37,730 bases of DNA from Nostoc punctiforme NIES-2108 (GCA_003326195.1 LXQE01000189.1:18391-56120), one strand, 5' to 3'. Positions 1 through 9,360 are shown, numbered from the stretch's first letter. Made by a program: numbers and translations. The notes: generated from the letters alone by a model not told the origin.

Positions 1-226
1 GGTTTAATAATTTTGGTTCTTCAGTATCTGTTATGCCAAATTATTAGTTAGATATTAAAACTAGGCCGACAATAAAGCTCAAAAGCCCGAATCAGTGCTA
101 AACCCCATAAAAAACTAGTAAATAATGTTTATTTTTTGTTGCTTAGTAAGCGTAAGCGTTTCATGGCTTTTTTGAAGGTAATTTAGCATGATAGATATAT
201 TAATTTTTATTCAGTCAGAGCTTAAT

Positions 227-502
227 TTACTCACAGAAATTATCAACTCTCAACTCGCGCCAAACATCAGACGGTTGCCACCCGGAGTTACCCACAGAGC
301 GTAGGGGACGATAGTGTTCAGAAATGTAGTCCGATTTTGATACTTCAATGTACACAGGTGGATTTGGTTCAATCACTGGTTCAGGAATATTTAGGCTCTC
401 AGGCATCTCAATGGGTTCAATCGGTGGTGGGGTTACTTCTGTTTTCTTGCGAACTGGGTTAGAGGTTTTTTTGATGAGTCGTTTCATATCTATAGGAATC
501 AT
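227..502 (-). CDS. Small proline-rich hypothetical protein
   Basis: A reading frame of about 91 codons that I do not recognise. It has a basic N-terminus (MKRLIKK), a Pro/Glu-rich middle (about residues 20-55, PPPIEPIEMPE) and a non-repetitive end with several Trp residues (GWQPSDVWREL). I chose the ATG at 502; a GTG four codons upstream (514) is also possible. There is no membrane segment and no clear ribosome site. It stands alone at the left edge, with nothing convincing in 1-226. It may be a real small protein or the tail of a decayed gene. Confidence 0.35.
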   Translation of the reverse strand: MIPIDMKRLIKKTSNPVRKKTEVTPPPIEPIEMPESLNIPEPVIEPNPPVYIEVSKSDYISEHYRPLRSVGNSGWQPSDVWRELRVDNFCE

Positions 503-691
503 TCGGCTTTCCACAAAGAACGGATATCCTAGAATACAAGAACTTATCAGCGAATCAGAGACATTTTGCCATAAAGTTGTATGGGCGTGGATTGCTTTTT
601 AGGGACGGGAGCGGAGCGCGATGCCGAATAGCCATTCGTAGAAACGGATTTAACAATAGGTACGATGTTGTCTACTCGCATATTCAAAGAA

Positions 692-718
692 TATTTGCCG
701 ACCATTGGTCGGCAAATA
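692..718. repeat. Perfect 12-bp inverted repeat upstream of the CNNM gene
   Basis: TATTTGCCGACC and its exact reverse complement GGTCGGCAAATA are separated by ATT. No T-run follows, so it does not look like a terminator. It sits 67 bp before the start of the membrane-protein gene at 785, where a dimeric regulator could bind. A TTGACA hexamer follows at 733-738, but I see no well-spaced -10. Confidence 0.55.
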
Positions 719-784
719 GGTAGCAATTAGTGTTGACAAAATAATCGCAGTAGTAATTAGCAGCAAGGGCTAGAATAAATAGTT

Positions 785-1669
785 ATGAACAGTCCATTGA
801 CTTGGCTTACTGCGGGCAAATTGCTATCGGTGATTTTCTTGGTGCTAGCCAACGGATTTTTTGTGGCGGCTGAATTTGCCTTGGTTGCGCTTCGCCGCAG
901 TCGTGTCGAACAGTTGGTCATCCAAGGTCATCCCGGTGCAAAAGCTTTACAACGGGCAGTAAATAACTTGGATGCTTATCTAGCAGCGACCCAACTTGGT
1001 GTTACCATATCTTCTTTGGGTTTGGGTTGGCTTGGAGAACCAGCGATTGCAGTACTGGTCGAACCCGCTTTCCACTGGCTGCCAAAATCTTTATCGGAAA
1101 CTAGCGCTCATACCTTATCAGTAGTAATTGCCTTTACAATCATTACGTCTCTCCACATCGTTTTGGGAGAATTGGCTCCGAAAAGTTTAGCGCTCCAGCG
1201 CACGGAAAGAACAGCCTTCGCAGTTATAAATCTCTTAGAACTATACTTAGTGATATTTCGCCCTGCTGTGCAAGTTTTGAATAGTTTAGGAAATTTGGTT
1301 CTTAAGCTTATAGGCTTGGAACCAGGAAGTAGCGAAGAATTGCTTCATTCGACTGAAGAATTGAAACTTTTAGTGGCAGCTAGCCATGAAGCAGGTCTGT
1401 TGGGAGAAACTGAACAAGACGTAGTAGAGCGAGTATTTAATATTGGTAACAGACAAGTCAGTGCATTTATGACACCACGTACAGAGATGGTTTGGCTTGA
1501 TATTGATGAACCATTGTCAAAAATCCGCAGCCAAGTGATTGAAAGTATTCATTCATTCTTCCCAGTTGGTCAACAGAGCATTGATAACTTATTAGGTATT
1601 GTGCAAACCAAAGAATTTTTAGCCCAAAATCCAACCCAGGCCATTGAATTGCAAGCTTTACTAAAGTAG
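785..1669 (+). CDS. CNNM/DUF21 hemolysin-family membrane protein, 3'-truncated
   Basis: The N-terminus is a DUF21 (CNNM) transmembrane domain: hydrophobic segments about 12-35, 95-130 and 140-180, with the family motifs NGFFVAAEFALVALRRSR and HIVLGELAPKSLALQ. A first CBS-like region follows (MTPRTEMVWLD, about residues 228-290). The family (YfjD/TlyC-like proteins, thought to act in divalent cation transport) is usually about 430-450 residues, with two CBS domains and a C-terminal CorC_HlyC domain. This frame stops at 294, inside or just after the first CBS, and the 67 bp before the next gene cannot hold the rest. It is therefore probably a truncated, possibly non-functional copy. The N-terminal half is intact, without frameshifts. 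Confidence 0.8.
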   Translation: MNSPLTWLTAGKLLSVIFLVLANGFFVAAEFALVALRRSRVEQLVIQGHPGAKALQRAVNNLDAYLAATQLGVTISSLGLGWLGEPAIAVLVEPAFHWLPKSLSETSAHTLSVVIAFTIITSLHIVLGELAPKSLALQRTERTAFAVINLLELYLVIFRPAVQVLNSLGNLVLKLIGLEPGSSEELLHSTEELKLLVAASHEAGLLGETEQDVVERVFNIGNRQVSAFMTPRTEMVWLDIDEPLSKIRSQVIESIHSFFPVGQQSIDNLLGIVQTKEFLAQNPTQAIELQALLK

Positions 1670-1736
1670 GCTTTTAGGAGAAAGGAATAGAAGTGAGGTC
1701 AGAGTGTGTTGCATCCATAAACGCGTAGCGACAATG

Positions 1737-2468
1737 CTATATTCTTTGGTCGGCAATTTTCTGGAGGTATTCGATTCGTTGCTGAATATTTTTTTTATCT
1801 ACATTGTTACCCGTCAGTATTTCAGACTGTGCAAGTTCTTTAACTAAAGTTGCCCCAGTTTGCCCCAGTTTACCATTATCGGTTGCTTTCAACGCTTCTT
1901 GCAGTGCTTCATACCACAATTCATTTTCAGCGTAATAATTTACGCTTTCTGGAATGCTAGTAAATTGCTTCTTAGCAAGTGATTGAGGATTTGTGACGGT
2001 AAATTCTGCACGTCTAATAATCGTGTCGTTTTCGCAATCAATTGCAATTTGCCATAAATATGTTTTACCCACTGTAAGTTCGGGGTAATCGACGGGGAGT
2101 TTTAACTTGTTAATCCCGGCTGTTGTGGGTATTTCTTTAACTTTGCCAATTTCTTTAACGGTGTTGGCTGAATCAAATTCAAACAATCGGAATCGCGCAT
2201 TTTGGGAACTTGACATATACCAAGCTAACATTGGACGTTTAGAAGCGGTTTTACCGATAAATGTCACAGGTGCAAGCTGCGTCAGGGGGATACCGCTACT
2301 TGAACATCCACGCGAACCACCCGCACGGGAATTTCCGCTAGCTGGTTTGCGATCTTGTGGTTTAAACTCGGCAAATGCTGGGATTGTAGTCATAAGAAAA
2401 ACCGTGCCCACAACCAAGCTTGTAAGTCTGCGCTGATTTCGCCAAAATGCAAAATGTTGATGATTCAT
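1737..2468 (-). CDS. DUF928 family exported protein
   Basis: About 243 residues from the chosen ATG. It begins with a basic stretch (WRNQRR), a hydrophobic core (LTSLVVGTVFLMTTIP) and AFA, a typical signal peptide with cleavage near AFA-EF. The mature part has the DUF928 features: a Gly/Ser/Arg-rich stretch with SRGC, then LAPVTFIGKTASKRPMLAWY, then a beta-rich segment ending around GKTYLWQIAIDC, then a helical tail (YEALQEALKA). The frame is open 24 codons further upstream, but that start would bury the signal peptide. The protein lies 100 bp downstream of a CHASE2 kinase on the same strand, a pairing I know from cyanobacteria. Function is unknown; an envelope or sensory accessory role is an inference. 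Confidence 0.85.
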   Translation of the reverse strand: MNHQHFAFWRNQRRLTSLVVGTVFLMTTIPAFAEFKPQDRKPASGNSRAGGSRGCSSSGIPLTQLAPVTFIGKTASKRPMLAWYMSSSQNARFRLFEFDSANTVKEIGKVKEIPTTAGINKLKLPVDYPELTVGKTYLWQIAIDCENDTIIRRAEFTVTNPQSLAKKQFTSIPESVNYYAENELWYEALQEALKATDNGKLGQTGATLVKELAQSEILTGNNVDKKNIQQRIEYLQKIADQRI

Positions 2469-2568
2469 AGTGATGTTGTTGATTGTATGGTTATCTAAAA
2501 CTTTTAAAAGTCTGATTTTTTGCACCTTTGCATGAAACAAATCAGGAATAAAAATCTCAAAGCTGAAA

Positions 2569-4443
2569 TTATTTCATGGGTTTCCAACTAAGTTTGCATA
2601 TAGTCCCGCAAGGAGAAACTGATTCACGCCGAAACTCTCCTCCTAATTGTTTAGCCAGGATTTTAAAATGTTTTGTTCCTTTGTTTTCTACCTTTGATTT
2701 TATTCCTAAACCGTTATCTTTGATCCATAAGTTGTATTTATTTGCACTATAAACACCCGAAGCTTGAACGCGTTTAACTCCTTGAGCATGTTTACCAACA
2801 TTACATAAAGCTTCTTCCAAAAACAGACATATTCCGCGTTTATCTTCTATAGTTAAATACTTATCATCAATTGGGTCAAAATTGCGAATTTTTACTTTTA
2901 ATGTTTTAAAATTTTCAAACTCTTGACGTTCTAACGTACTAGAATAAACTTCATATAATAAATCGTGAAGCGGTCGGTTCAATTCGAGTATTAATCCGCT
3001 ACCTAAACGCAAACTTTCTTCTGTAGTTAATGCTTCGAGCTTGAGAAATTCGCCAATTTCTCGAATTTCTCGATCAAGCTTTTCAAATTGCCCAACTAGT
3101 TGTTCATAGGGAACATCTTGGGCACGCAGATGCTTTAATCCATAAGCAAGAGTTTGCAAAGGCCCATTATGAATTACGGTAAAAGTATTTTGAATGGTGT
3201 TTTGACGTTCGTTAATTTGCGATCGCAAAAATTTATCATGCTGGTAAAAAGCACTCAAACCTACCCCATTCACGGCTAATATCAGAAAACTAGGTGCTAC
3301 AGGAATCCATACGCCCCACACCCACAGCATCATATACCCGCAGCTAAACAAACAAAATGCTGCTACACTCACAGTAAGTAAATTTGCTTGAGCAGATTGG
3401 GTAAGCCGTCCGATGACGATCGACAAAAATCCCCAAACAAATATCCATGTATACTCTCCGAACTCTCCCCAACTATGCAACATTGTCCGGCTATCTATTA
3501 CGCTACTAAGAATTTGACTGATGACATGAGCGTGATAGTCAATGCCATAAATTTGACCGCTTAAATTTAAATTAGATAAAGCTGAAGTATAAAAAATATC
3601 ACCTGCGCTCATATTGCGGTTGCCAACTAAGACAATGCGATCACGCAGCAATTCTGCATCAACTTGACCATTGATAATATCGCGCAGCGAAACAATATTA
3701 AAAGGTTGATCACTGTTGCGAAAGTTCATCAAAATTGACAACCCTCCATCATCAGCCCTAACATATCCGCCAAAATTATGGGTAATTCGGGGTAATTCAA
3801 TCCCACGGAATCTTATTGTATTCGGGTCATTTTTTCCGGTTTGCGGTTCAATTCCTTGCGCGTTTAAATACTTAGTAACTAACCGCAGTGCTAAAGAATA
3901 TTTATCTTCATTGATATTCTTAGGATTCGGCGTATACAATAAATAGCGCCGATTTTTGCTATCTTCATCATTAGGTAAATCGACAAACCCAACTCTTTCG
4001 GATGGCAAGCTCTGGGGTGGTGAAGTTTCTCCAGGCGGTAAAATTTTTTCAATACCAATAATATTAGAATTTGCTCGTAATATCTGTGCTAGTTGTTCAC
4101 CACCAGGTTCTACAGGAACATTTTTGAAGATATCCAACCCAATAGCTAACGGTTTATAAGTTTCCAGCTTGGTAAGTAACTCTACAATCTTCTGATCTGG
4201 AATTGGATATTGCTTAACCCATTCAATATCCTTTTCATCGATACCCACAATTACTACACGTTCATCAGGTTTTTCTAGCGGACGCAGACGTAACATCGCA
4301 TCAAGAAGCATCCATTCCCAAGATTGTATTCCTCCAGTTATTCGCATTAAGATTACTAACAACAGCACTATGATCCCTGGACGTACAGCCAGCGACCATA
4401 ACCCGAATTCTTTCCAAATGCGATTCCAGATTCTCCGTTTCAT
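2569..4443 (-). CDS. CHASE2-domain sensor histidine kinase
   Basis: A 624-residue membrane sensor kinase. An N-terminal membrane helix (about 20-38) leads into an extracytoplasmic CHASE2 domain (about 45-320; AMLRLRPLEKPDERVVIVGID, RDRIVLVGN, GIDYHAHVISQIL). Three membrane helices follow (about 325-400). The cytoplasmic kinase has a phosphoacceptor-like His425 in HNGPLQTLAYGLKHL, an N-box-like EEALCNVGKHA and a G-box-like DNGLGIKS near the C-terminus. This resembles the NarX/LuxR-type kinase group. It starts 27 bp after the response regulator gene ends, so the two are very likely co-transcribed partners. The sensed signal is unknown. Confidence 0.92.
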   Translation of the reverse strand: MKRRIWNRIWKEFGLWSLAVRPGIIVLLLVILMRITGGIQSWEWMLLDAMLRLRPLEKPDERVVIVGIDEKDIEWVKQYPIPDQKIVELLTKLETYKPLAIGLDIFKNVPVEPGGEQLAQILRANSNIIGIEKILPPGETSPPQSLPSERVGFVDLPNDEDSKNRRYLLYTPNPKNINEDKYSLALRLVTKYLNAQGIEPQTGKNDPNTIRFRGIELPRITHNFGGYVRADDGGLSILMNFRNSDQPFNIVSLRDIINGQVDAELLRDRIVLVGNRNMSAGDIFYTSALSNLNLSGQIYGIDYHAHVISQILSSVIDSRTMLHSWGEFGEYTWIFVWGFLSIVIGRLTQSAQANLLTVSVAAFCLFSCGYMMLWVWGVWIPVAPSFLILAVNGVGLSAFYQHDKFLRSQINERQNTIQNTFTVIHNGPLQTLAYGLKHLRAQDVPYEQLVGQFEKLDREIREIGEFLKLEALTTEESLRLGSGLILELNRPLHDLLYEVYSSTLERQEFENFKTLKVKIRNFDPIDDKYLTIEDKRGICLFLEEALCNVGKHAQGVKRVQASGVYSANKYNLWIKDNGLGIKSKVENKGTKHFKILAKQLGGEFRRESVSPCGTICKLSWKPMK

Positions 4444-4470
4444 CTAGCTTCCAGATTAATTTTTTGCGTA

Positions 4471-5199
4471 TTAATCAATTAAGCCTTCTTCACGGGAACG
4501 AACTTCGGTTTGAATTCGCATATTTTTACCACTTTGCTTACAGTCTTCAGGATACACCCCCAAAACATCTTGAATCTTCGTCCAGTAAGTGCGTACTGCC
4601 CGTTCTGATTTATACATTCGATCAGCGATCGCTTTATCTGTCAAACTCTCTTCAAAAGCTAACCGCAACACATCCAACCATTCTGGTTTGAGTTCGATTC
4701 CCGTTTTGATGTCTTTAGTGTGAGTTGCACCCTGAAGTGCCAAATTAACCCGCATTAGCATTTCATTTTCGGGTAATCCTTTGTCTGCGATCGCAAAACC
4801 ACCTTGATGATTATCAATCTCGTGTTTGATCCGAATCAAGGCTTTCACATAACTAGTTTGCACGATAAAATTTTGATGGGGATATTCTTTGAGCAAATTT
4901 TGCAACAGCTTAATTCCGGTATCAATTTCTGCTATTTTCCCTTGCTGATCGGGAATTGATAAATCCATCACAATCAGGTCAAACTGATGAAGTTGAAGTT
5001 GATAAAGTGTCTCTTCTCTAGTCTGAGCTTTAACAATAGCAGCTTCGGGATACTCTCGACTTAATACATCTAGAGTCCCAGTCAAAATTAATTGATGGTC
5101 ATCGACAACAAGAATACCCAGTTTTTTTTCCACTGGTAAATGTCCATAAGTGCGATCTTCTTTCAAACTTACTCCTACCGGATTTTTGCTTATGTCCAT
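4471..5199 (-). CDS. NarL/FixJ-like response regulator
   Basis: 242 residues. The receiver domain (about 27-155) has the acidic pair VVDDH (33-34) and phosphoacceptor Asp79 in LIVMDLSIPD. The C-terminal DNA-binding part (about 175-235) has a helix-turn-helix-like segment, LTDKAIADRMYKSERAVRTYW, that resembles LuxR-type HTH but is divergent. It is the first gene of the minus-strand set with the CHASE2 kinase and DUF928 genes, and is probably the kinase's partner. The start ATG is the first in frame; about 25 unstructured residues precede the receiver domain. Confidence 0.88.
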   Translation of the reverse strand: MDISKNPVGVSLKEDRTYGHLPVEKKLGILVVDDHQLILTGTLDVLSREYPEAAIVKAQTREETLYQLQLHQFDLIVMDLSIPDQQGKIAEIDTGIKLLQNLLKEYPHQNFIVQTSYVKALIRIKHEIDNHQGGFAIADKGLPENEMLMRVNLALQGATHTKDIKTGIELKPEWLDVLRLAFEESLTDKAIADRMYKSERAVRTYWTKIQDVLGVYPEDCKQSGKNMRIQTEVRSREEGLID

Positions 5200-5656
5200 C
5201 TAAACTAAAAGTTTCCTTAAGCTTTACAAAAATTTTTTACTCTACGGTATTTACCTTGCTTACTTTCATGGAAAGTCCTCAAGCCTCGAAAAAGCGTGGC
5301 TTTCTCCACAGGCTAATTTTCAATAGCTCTGAGTTAATGAAAATAGCTAACGGAAAAATCAGGGTTTAGGAAACCGCTAAAATGAGCTTTTCGACATGGT
5401 TTGAATTGTCAGGTTTATATTGAGATTCATATTTTGCACTTTTTACCCCTAACTCTACTCGTTGAAATATGCACCTATTTTAATTGGAGATCAATTTTCA
5501 AGCTATGCACAAAAGTGCAAACCTAGACAGCAAGTCTAAATTCAAACCACAATAGGAGCAACGCGATTTTATGACATTAGTGTAATTACTTAGCTAAAAA
5601 GCTCAGTATGCGTATAAAAGATTGTCCGTAGGGTGTTGAAGGCATCGCGGATCAGC
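5200..5656. other. Non-coding stretch upstream of the response regulator
   Basis: No convincing gene. It should hold the minus-strand promoter of the regulator/CHASE2/DUF928 set, but I could not assign -35/-10 with confidence. It contains one copy (5274-5340) of a diverged dispersed repeat whose other copy is at 26220-26286. Confidence 0.5.
5274..5340 (+). repeat. Dispersed repeat, copy 1
   Basis: Aligns without gaps to 26220-26286 with about 17 mismatches in 67 positions by eye. Conserved blocks include CTCAAGCC, AGCGT, TCAATAG and TTAATGA. Copy 1 lies upstream of the response regulator; copy 2 lies in the transposon-scrap zone. Nature unknown; it could be the end of a lost mobile element. 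Confidence 0.5.
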
Positions 5657-6133
5657 TTACCGTGGATATCTGTACAGTCCGTTGGGGCTGATGGCAACGG
5701 CTTCTACATCATCTGTATGGCCATCTAGGGTACGAAGCAGTTGCCCCGTCTCTAAATTCCAGAGTTTAATACGGTTATCCCAACTGCCACTAGCGAGCAG
5801 CTTGCTATCAGGACTGATGGCAAGGCTTACCACTGCATTGCCGTGTCCTTCTAAAGTATAGAGTAAGGTATTACTAGGCAGATCCCAAATTTTGATTTTT
5901 TTATCGTAACTGCCACTGGCGAGTAAGCGTCCATCAGGGCTGATTGCTAATGCGTAAACCCAAGTTAAATTTCCTTGGACAGAACGTAAGGGTTGAATGG
6001 TTGCAACAGAGATAGTAGCAACACTAGCGTTTCGGAAGTGGAAGAATAGGTTAGCACAACTGCTACTACCAACCAAGATCGTTAGAGTGCTGATTGCTGC
6101 TGAAGATTTCCAGGTAATTTGTTTCGATCTCAT
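5657..6133 (-). CDS. WD40-repeat protein, C-terminally truncated
   Basis: The ATG at 6133 gives a 158-residue product with a hydrophobic N-terminal segment (about 8-24, possibly a signal or lipoprotein-type anchor ending near SSSC). Two clear WD40 blades follow: LAISPDGRLLASGSYDKKIKIWDL and LAISPDSKLLASGSWDNRIKLWNL (parts shown are adjacent blocks of each repeat). A third blade begins (VEAVAISPNG) and then breaks into LYRYPR and a stop. Cyanobacterial WD40 proteins usually have seven or more blades, so this is a truncated gene. I recognise no continuation downstream. Confidence 0.75.
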   Translation of the reverse strand: MRSKQITWKSSAAISTLTILVGSSSCANLFFHFRNASVATISVATIQPLRSVQGNLTWVYALAISPDGRLLASGSYDKKIKIWDLPSNTLLYTLEGHGNAVVSLAISPDSKLLASGSWDNRIKLWNLETGQLLRTLDGHTDDVEAVAISPNGLYRYPR

Positions 6134-6210
6134 AACAGGACATTCCTTGTGCGAGTGAAAGAATAATCTGACTTGCACCCACTACGTAATGGTGTCGGAG
6201 ACTAGCGGTA

Positions 6211-6777
6211 CTATAGAGTAATTTTTTCTGGAATTTGAGATGAGAACGCTTTTCCTTTCGCTTTTTGTTGTTTATTCCGATGTTCAATCCAGCGTCGCAT
6301 CAGAAATAAAAGGGTTGTCGTGACAATCCCTACTAGCCCAATCGGGGTTAAATAGCTCCAGTGATCTAACATTTTGTCCCAAATGTGCCAAGTGAGCAGG
6401 AACATAGCTAAGTAAGTCAGGGTATGTAATCGCTTCCAATTTTTTTTCAGTCTTTTGACACTCCAGTCATTAGAAGTAATTGCCAATAGGGTAAAAATTA
6501 TGAAGGTAGATACACCTTGGATATAAATCCAATAGGTATTAGGATCTAAAAAATCAAGGTCTCTCTTTTTCACTAAGAGGAAACCGTGAAGCAAAGCCAA
6601 GCAGAAAGCCAGAATACCGATAATTCGTCGATATTTCAACAGCCATTTGGGAAGGTTCGCTTGTTTAGTTTGAGGAAAAATGATTCTGAGATTCGTGGGC
6701 ATTAAGGTGAGAATATAAGCTCCTAAAGCTAGAAATCCCAAGCTGTTTTCTAACGGTGCTGTATCGATTGCTGCCAT
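6211..6777 (-). CDS. Ferric-reductase-like transmembrane protein
   Basis: 188 residues from ATG 6777, chosen because AAGGAGG lies 7 bases upstream; a TTG two codons earlier is less likely. About five membrane helices: 12-30, 50-66 (IIGILAFCLALLHGFLL), 82-100, 118-135 (LTYLAMFLLTWHIW) and 143-160. Histidines in ALLHGF, KRLHTL and TWHIW match heme-coordinating positions in the ferric reductase-like domain, to which MsrQ and related heme-b membrane subunits also belong. There is no FAD/NAD domain, so it would need a partner. The tail is basic (RRWIEHRNKQQK), suggesting a cytoplasmic C-terminus. A copy of the promoter-like repeat (6884-7003) lies upstream but points the other way. Confidence 0.82.
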   Translation of the reverse strand: MAAIDTAPLENSLGFLALGAYILTLMPTNLRIIFPQTKQANLPKWLLKYRRIIGILAFCLALLHGFLLVKKRDLDFLDPNTYWIYIQGVSTFIIFTLLAITSNDWSVKRLKKNWKRLHTLTYLAMFLLTWHIWDKMLDHWSYLTPIGLVGIVTTTLLFLMRRWIEHRNKQQKAKGKAFSSQIPEKITL

Positions 6778-6883
6778 GACCAATCCTCCTTAATTTTTCA
6801 ATAAAAGCCACTTTTTTAGAAGTATAAATATTTCCTACACCCACATCAGCGAGTCAGGTCAAAGCTTGCCAGCGTAAAACTGG

Positions 6884-7003
6884 TATATTTATCTAACTCC
6901 ACTGCTAACTAAGTTAAAGCCCGAGATTTACTGACTCATTTCTGACTTGTGAGTACTTTTGTTATGACTTTTATCATCTAAGAATTGAACAGTCGTCATG
7001 AGA
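6884..7003 (+). repeat. Copy of the 11-bp-phased promoter repeat (orphan)
   Basis: Aligns, gapless through the phased repeats, with 12488-12580 (offset 5604) and with 36263-36355. It retains CTGACTCA at 6931 and CTGACTTG at 6942; the third unit at 6953 is degenerate. CTAAGTTA at 6909 lies 22 bp before the first unit. A 4-bp indel occurs before the shared AGTCGT-like end. No HTH/AAA reading frame follows, so this is a stranded regulatory region in the 6784-7200 gap, which otherwise shows nothing recognisable. Confidence 0.6.
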
Positions 7004-7200
7004 GGATGTTTATAAAGCCTGGGTACTTCTGTAGAACTATCTACGCCTAATTAGATATTTATGCAGTTTTACAAAAACTGGGGTCAAATTTGTAGGGCAG
7101 CAGAAGTGGATTTGCCAGAATCAGGGTAAACGCTTCAGTTCGGGACAGAAGCCTCGGTCTCGCATTTTGCAGTTCGCAATTCGCAATAGCGGATAAAATA

Positions 7201-9096
7201 TTATTTTTTTGACATAATTTTAGAGCGAACTTCATCGCGTTTTTCCCCCATGACATCAATATGGTAACGTTCCGGTGATAATACTGCTTGGATTTGTTTT
7301 TTCTCGATGATCCATGAGAGATAATTGAGCGCAATCTGCCTTTGTTTGGTACGTAGTTTGTCAGAAACTGCCCCTATTTGAAGGTTGTTCGCCCAAACAA
7401 TCTTATCCTCAAGTTCCGGTGGTCGCAGTTCTTCAATTCCCATATCCTTTGGTGGGGTAACCAGCAGAAACTCCAGAAACTCCTGGAAGCCAACAAAAGC
7501 CAGTTGAAAAATTAACTGCTGACTAAATTCTCCCCAAAAATAGCCACCGTGGACATCCGGTGTATTGCTACGAAAATATGCCCAACCGAGTTGCAGGTAC
7601 TCGAAAAAAGTTAAGGGCGAGGTTTGTTTGTCCAGAATCATGACGTAGCGATCGCGATTAGGTACATTAGCATAATCTGTTCGGTCTTTGTATTCTGTAC
7701 AATCAAAGTAAGTAAATAAATCAGCTAACGACTCCTGATCTTTAATTGCTGTGGCAACTGTGGACTGATATTCTTGGTAAGCTGGATCTAATCCCTGGCT
7801 TTGCACTTTGTTCAAGACATTAATTTCTAAATAATTAAGTAATGAACTAGTCTCACATAATCGCTTGCGTAAGTTCTGATCCTTCCAGTTGACAATTCCA
7901 TACTCACTCTGAAATTGCCCTGTTACCTTGTTTAACTTACTGCTGTGATCGCTATTGGAACGAACAGTCACATTACCTAGCCGATACCCTTGTGTTTGGG
8001 TCTTTGCTGGAAAGGAAAAGTAATTAGCAGCCGTAGAAGCAAGACGTAGGGCTAAATCCCCTTCGTTACTGAATAGATACGCCTCTTCAAATCTTCGTAA
8101 CGATGACCGTAAGAAATTGGATCTTCCAGAAGTAATTGCCAGTACAGGAATATCTGGTGCAACAAGAATTAAACGACCTAAACTAAAAACCTGCCCAATT
8201 CGCGAAGAAGGTCTTTTCTCAGCTTTTTTATTATTGATGTTTCCTACAGAATCAGAGTCAAAGACATCAGATAGAATTCGGACTGCTTGTGTAGTTACCT
8301 GACTACCTAGACTATGCCCAATGAAGGAGAGTTTAATCGGGTGTTGTTTCCAATAGTTTTGAGCCTTCTCCTCTGATTTAACTTCTAGAAAGCAGCGCTC
8401 TATCAAACCTTTATCTAGTTGGCGAATCAGTTCAACCAGATCGTGGACTCCGTAGTTGATTGCTCGATAAGAGTCACGAAAATATACAATTACACGTAAA
8501 ATAATCAGGCTGAAAACAATGCTAAACCCGAATGTTCCCAAAACAACCGGAACGACAAACATTGGGGAAGAGAACCAGAAAAACAATAACACTGATGCGA
8601 TTGTCATAATTAAGCTTCCCCATAGTAGAACCTTGAGTAGAAAGGGTAAAGTACTTAGAGAAGTAATAATATTTTGACCTGTAATAGTTTCCGAAGGCCA
8701 GCGATAACCAAGAAACATTAAACTATCTGACTTTTGAGAAATTAAGGCATTACTGTTGACATACTTACAAAGTTGTTGATAGTTTTTCCAAATTCCATCA
8801 GTGATCGCCTCATTGGTAACGGGTAATATATTTAAATCACTATTCGCACCTCCTGTGTTGTACCCATGAATAGCAATTACCACTCCTAGTTTGTCAGAAT
8901 TTTTGGGGCAATTTTTACTTTTTGTATAAAGGAGATTAATTATTGTTTTAATCGTTGGGCGTGTATTATCTTCTTTGATATCTTGTAAATCTTCTACATT
9001 CGCTCTTGCTGTACTGCGGATCAGATATCCTGGAATTCTTTGGGATTCTGGAGCACAGTCCGGCTCAATAAACAAGTTATCTATCAAAATATCCAT
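7201..9096 (-). CDS. Alpha/beta hydrolase with membrane segments
   Basis: 631 residues. The hydrolase core shows the beta3 oxyanion-type motif VVIAIHGYN (about 72-80) and nucleophile elbow FIGHSLGSQ with Ser262. Between them lie two hydrophobic segments (about 150-175 and 180-205), so the enzyme is probably membrane-attached with an inserted hairpin. After the elbow, LGRLILVAPDIPVLA and YLFSNEGDLALRLAS fit the acid/His-bearing strands of lipase-like or DUF900-like hydrolases. The last 250 residues resemble no family I know. ATG 9096 has AGGAAG upstream. It is on the same strand as the chitinase, helical protein and lipoprotein genes but separated by 300 bp. Substrate unknown. Confidence 0.8.
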   Translation of the reverse strand: MDILIDNLFIEPDCAPESQRIPGYLIRSTARANVEDLQDIKEDNTRPTIKTIINLLYTKSKNCPKNSDKLGVVIAIHGYNTGGANSDLNILPVTNEAITDGIWKNYQQLCKYVNSNALISQKSDSLMFLGYRWPSETITGQNIITSLSTLPFLLKVLLWGSLIMTIASVLLFFWFSSPMFVVPVVLGTFGFSIVFSLIILRVIVYFRDSYRAINYGVHDLVELIRQLDKGLIERCFLEVKSEEKAQNYWKQHPIKLSFIGHSLGSQVTTQAVRILSDVFDSDSVGNINNKKAEKRPSSRIGQVFSLGRLILVAPDIPVLAITSGRSNFLRSSLRRFEEAYLFSNEGDLALRLASTAANYFSFPAKTQTQGYRLGNVTVRSNSDHSSKLNKVTGQFQSEYGIVNWKDQNLRKRLCETSSLLNYLEINVLNKVQSQGLDPAYQEYQSTVATAIKDQESLADLFTYFDCTEYKDRTDYANVPNRDRYVMILDKQTSPLTFFEYLQLGWAYFRSNTPDVHGGYFWGEFSQQLIFQLAFVGFQEFLEFLLVTPPKDMGIEELRPPELEDKIVWANNLQIGAVSDKLRTKQRQIALNYLSWIIEKKQIQAVLSPERYHIDVMGEKRDEVRSKIMSKK

Positions 9097-9203
9097 ACAC
9101 TACTTCCTGTAGAAATCCTAAATGAGTTTTGAGAAAACACGTAGCTAAATAAAAACAAATGATTGAAACTAAATCTGCGGAATATATTAATGTGGATGTG
9201 ATG

Positions 9204-9360
9204 GCATGTCTGTGTAGGGAGTACCATCTAGTTTTTTAATTTCACGCCAGCAGTTCCCATCACCTAATTTTTGTAGGGCAATGAGAAAAAAGGGTATCTC
9301 CTGCCATAACAATGTATGAATTACCGAGTGTACAAGACACAAATCAACTCCAAAATATGA
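9204..9360 (-). pseudogene. Decayed duplicate of the chitinase 5' end (LysM part)
   Basis: This stretch is clearly similar to 10078-10248, the first 45-50 codons and leader of the GH19 gene. Shared blocks include GGGAGTACCATCT, CCATCACCTAATT, AATGTATGAATTACCGAGTG and AAATCAACTCC. The ATG of the parent has become GTG, and the coding copy carries substitutions and an altered KAGDT region. No catalytic domain follows. It occupies most of the 301-bp gap between the hydrolase and the chitinase. Confidence 0.75.

Noticed and set aside
1670..1736. Frameshifted remainder of the CNNM protein
   Set aside because: None of the three frames shows CBS or CorC-like sequence, and the space is too short; it is a truncation, not a frameshift.
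6064..6076. Lipoprotein lipobox in the WD40 protein (SSSC)
   Set aside because: The residues before Cys fit the consensus poorly; kept only as a possible anchor.
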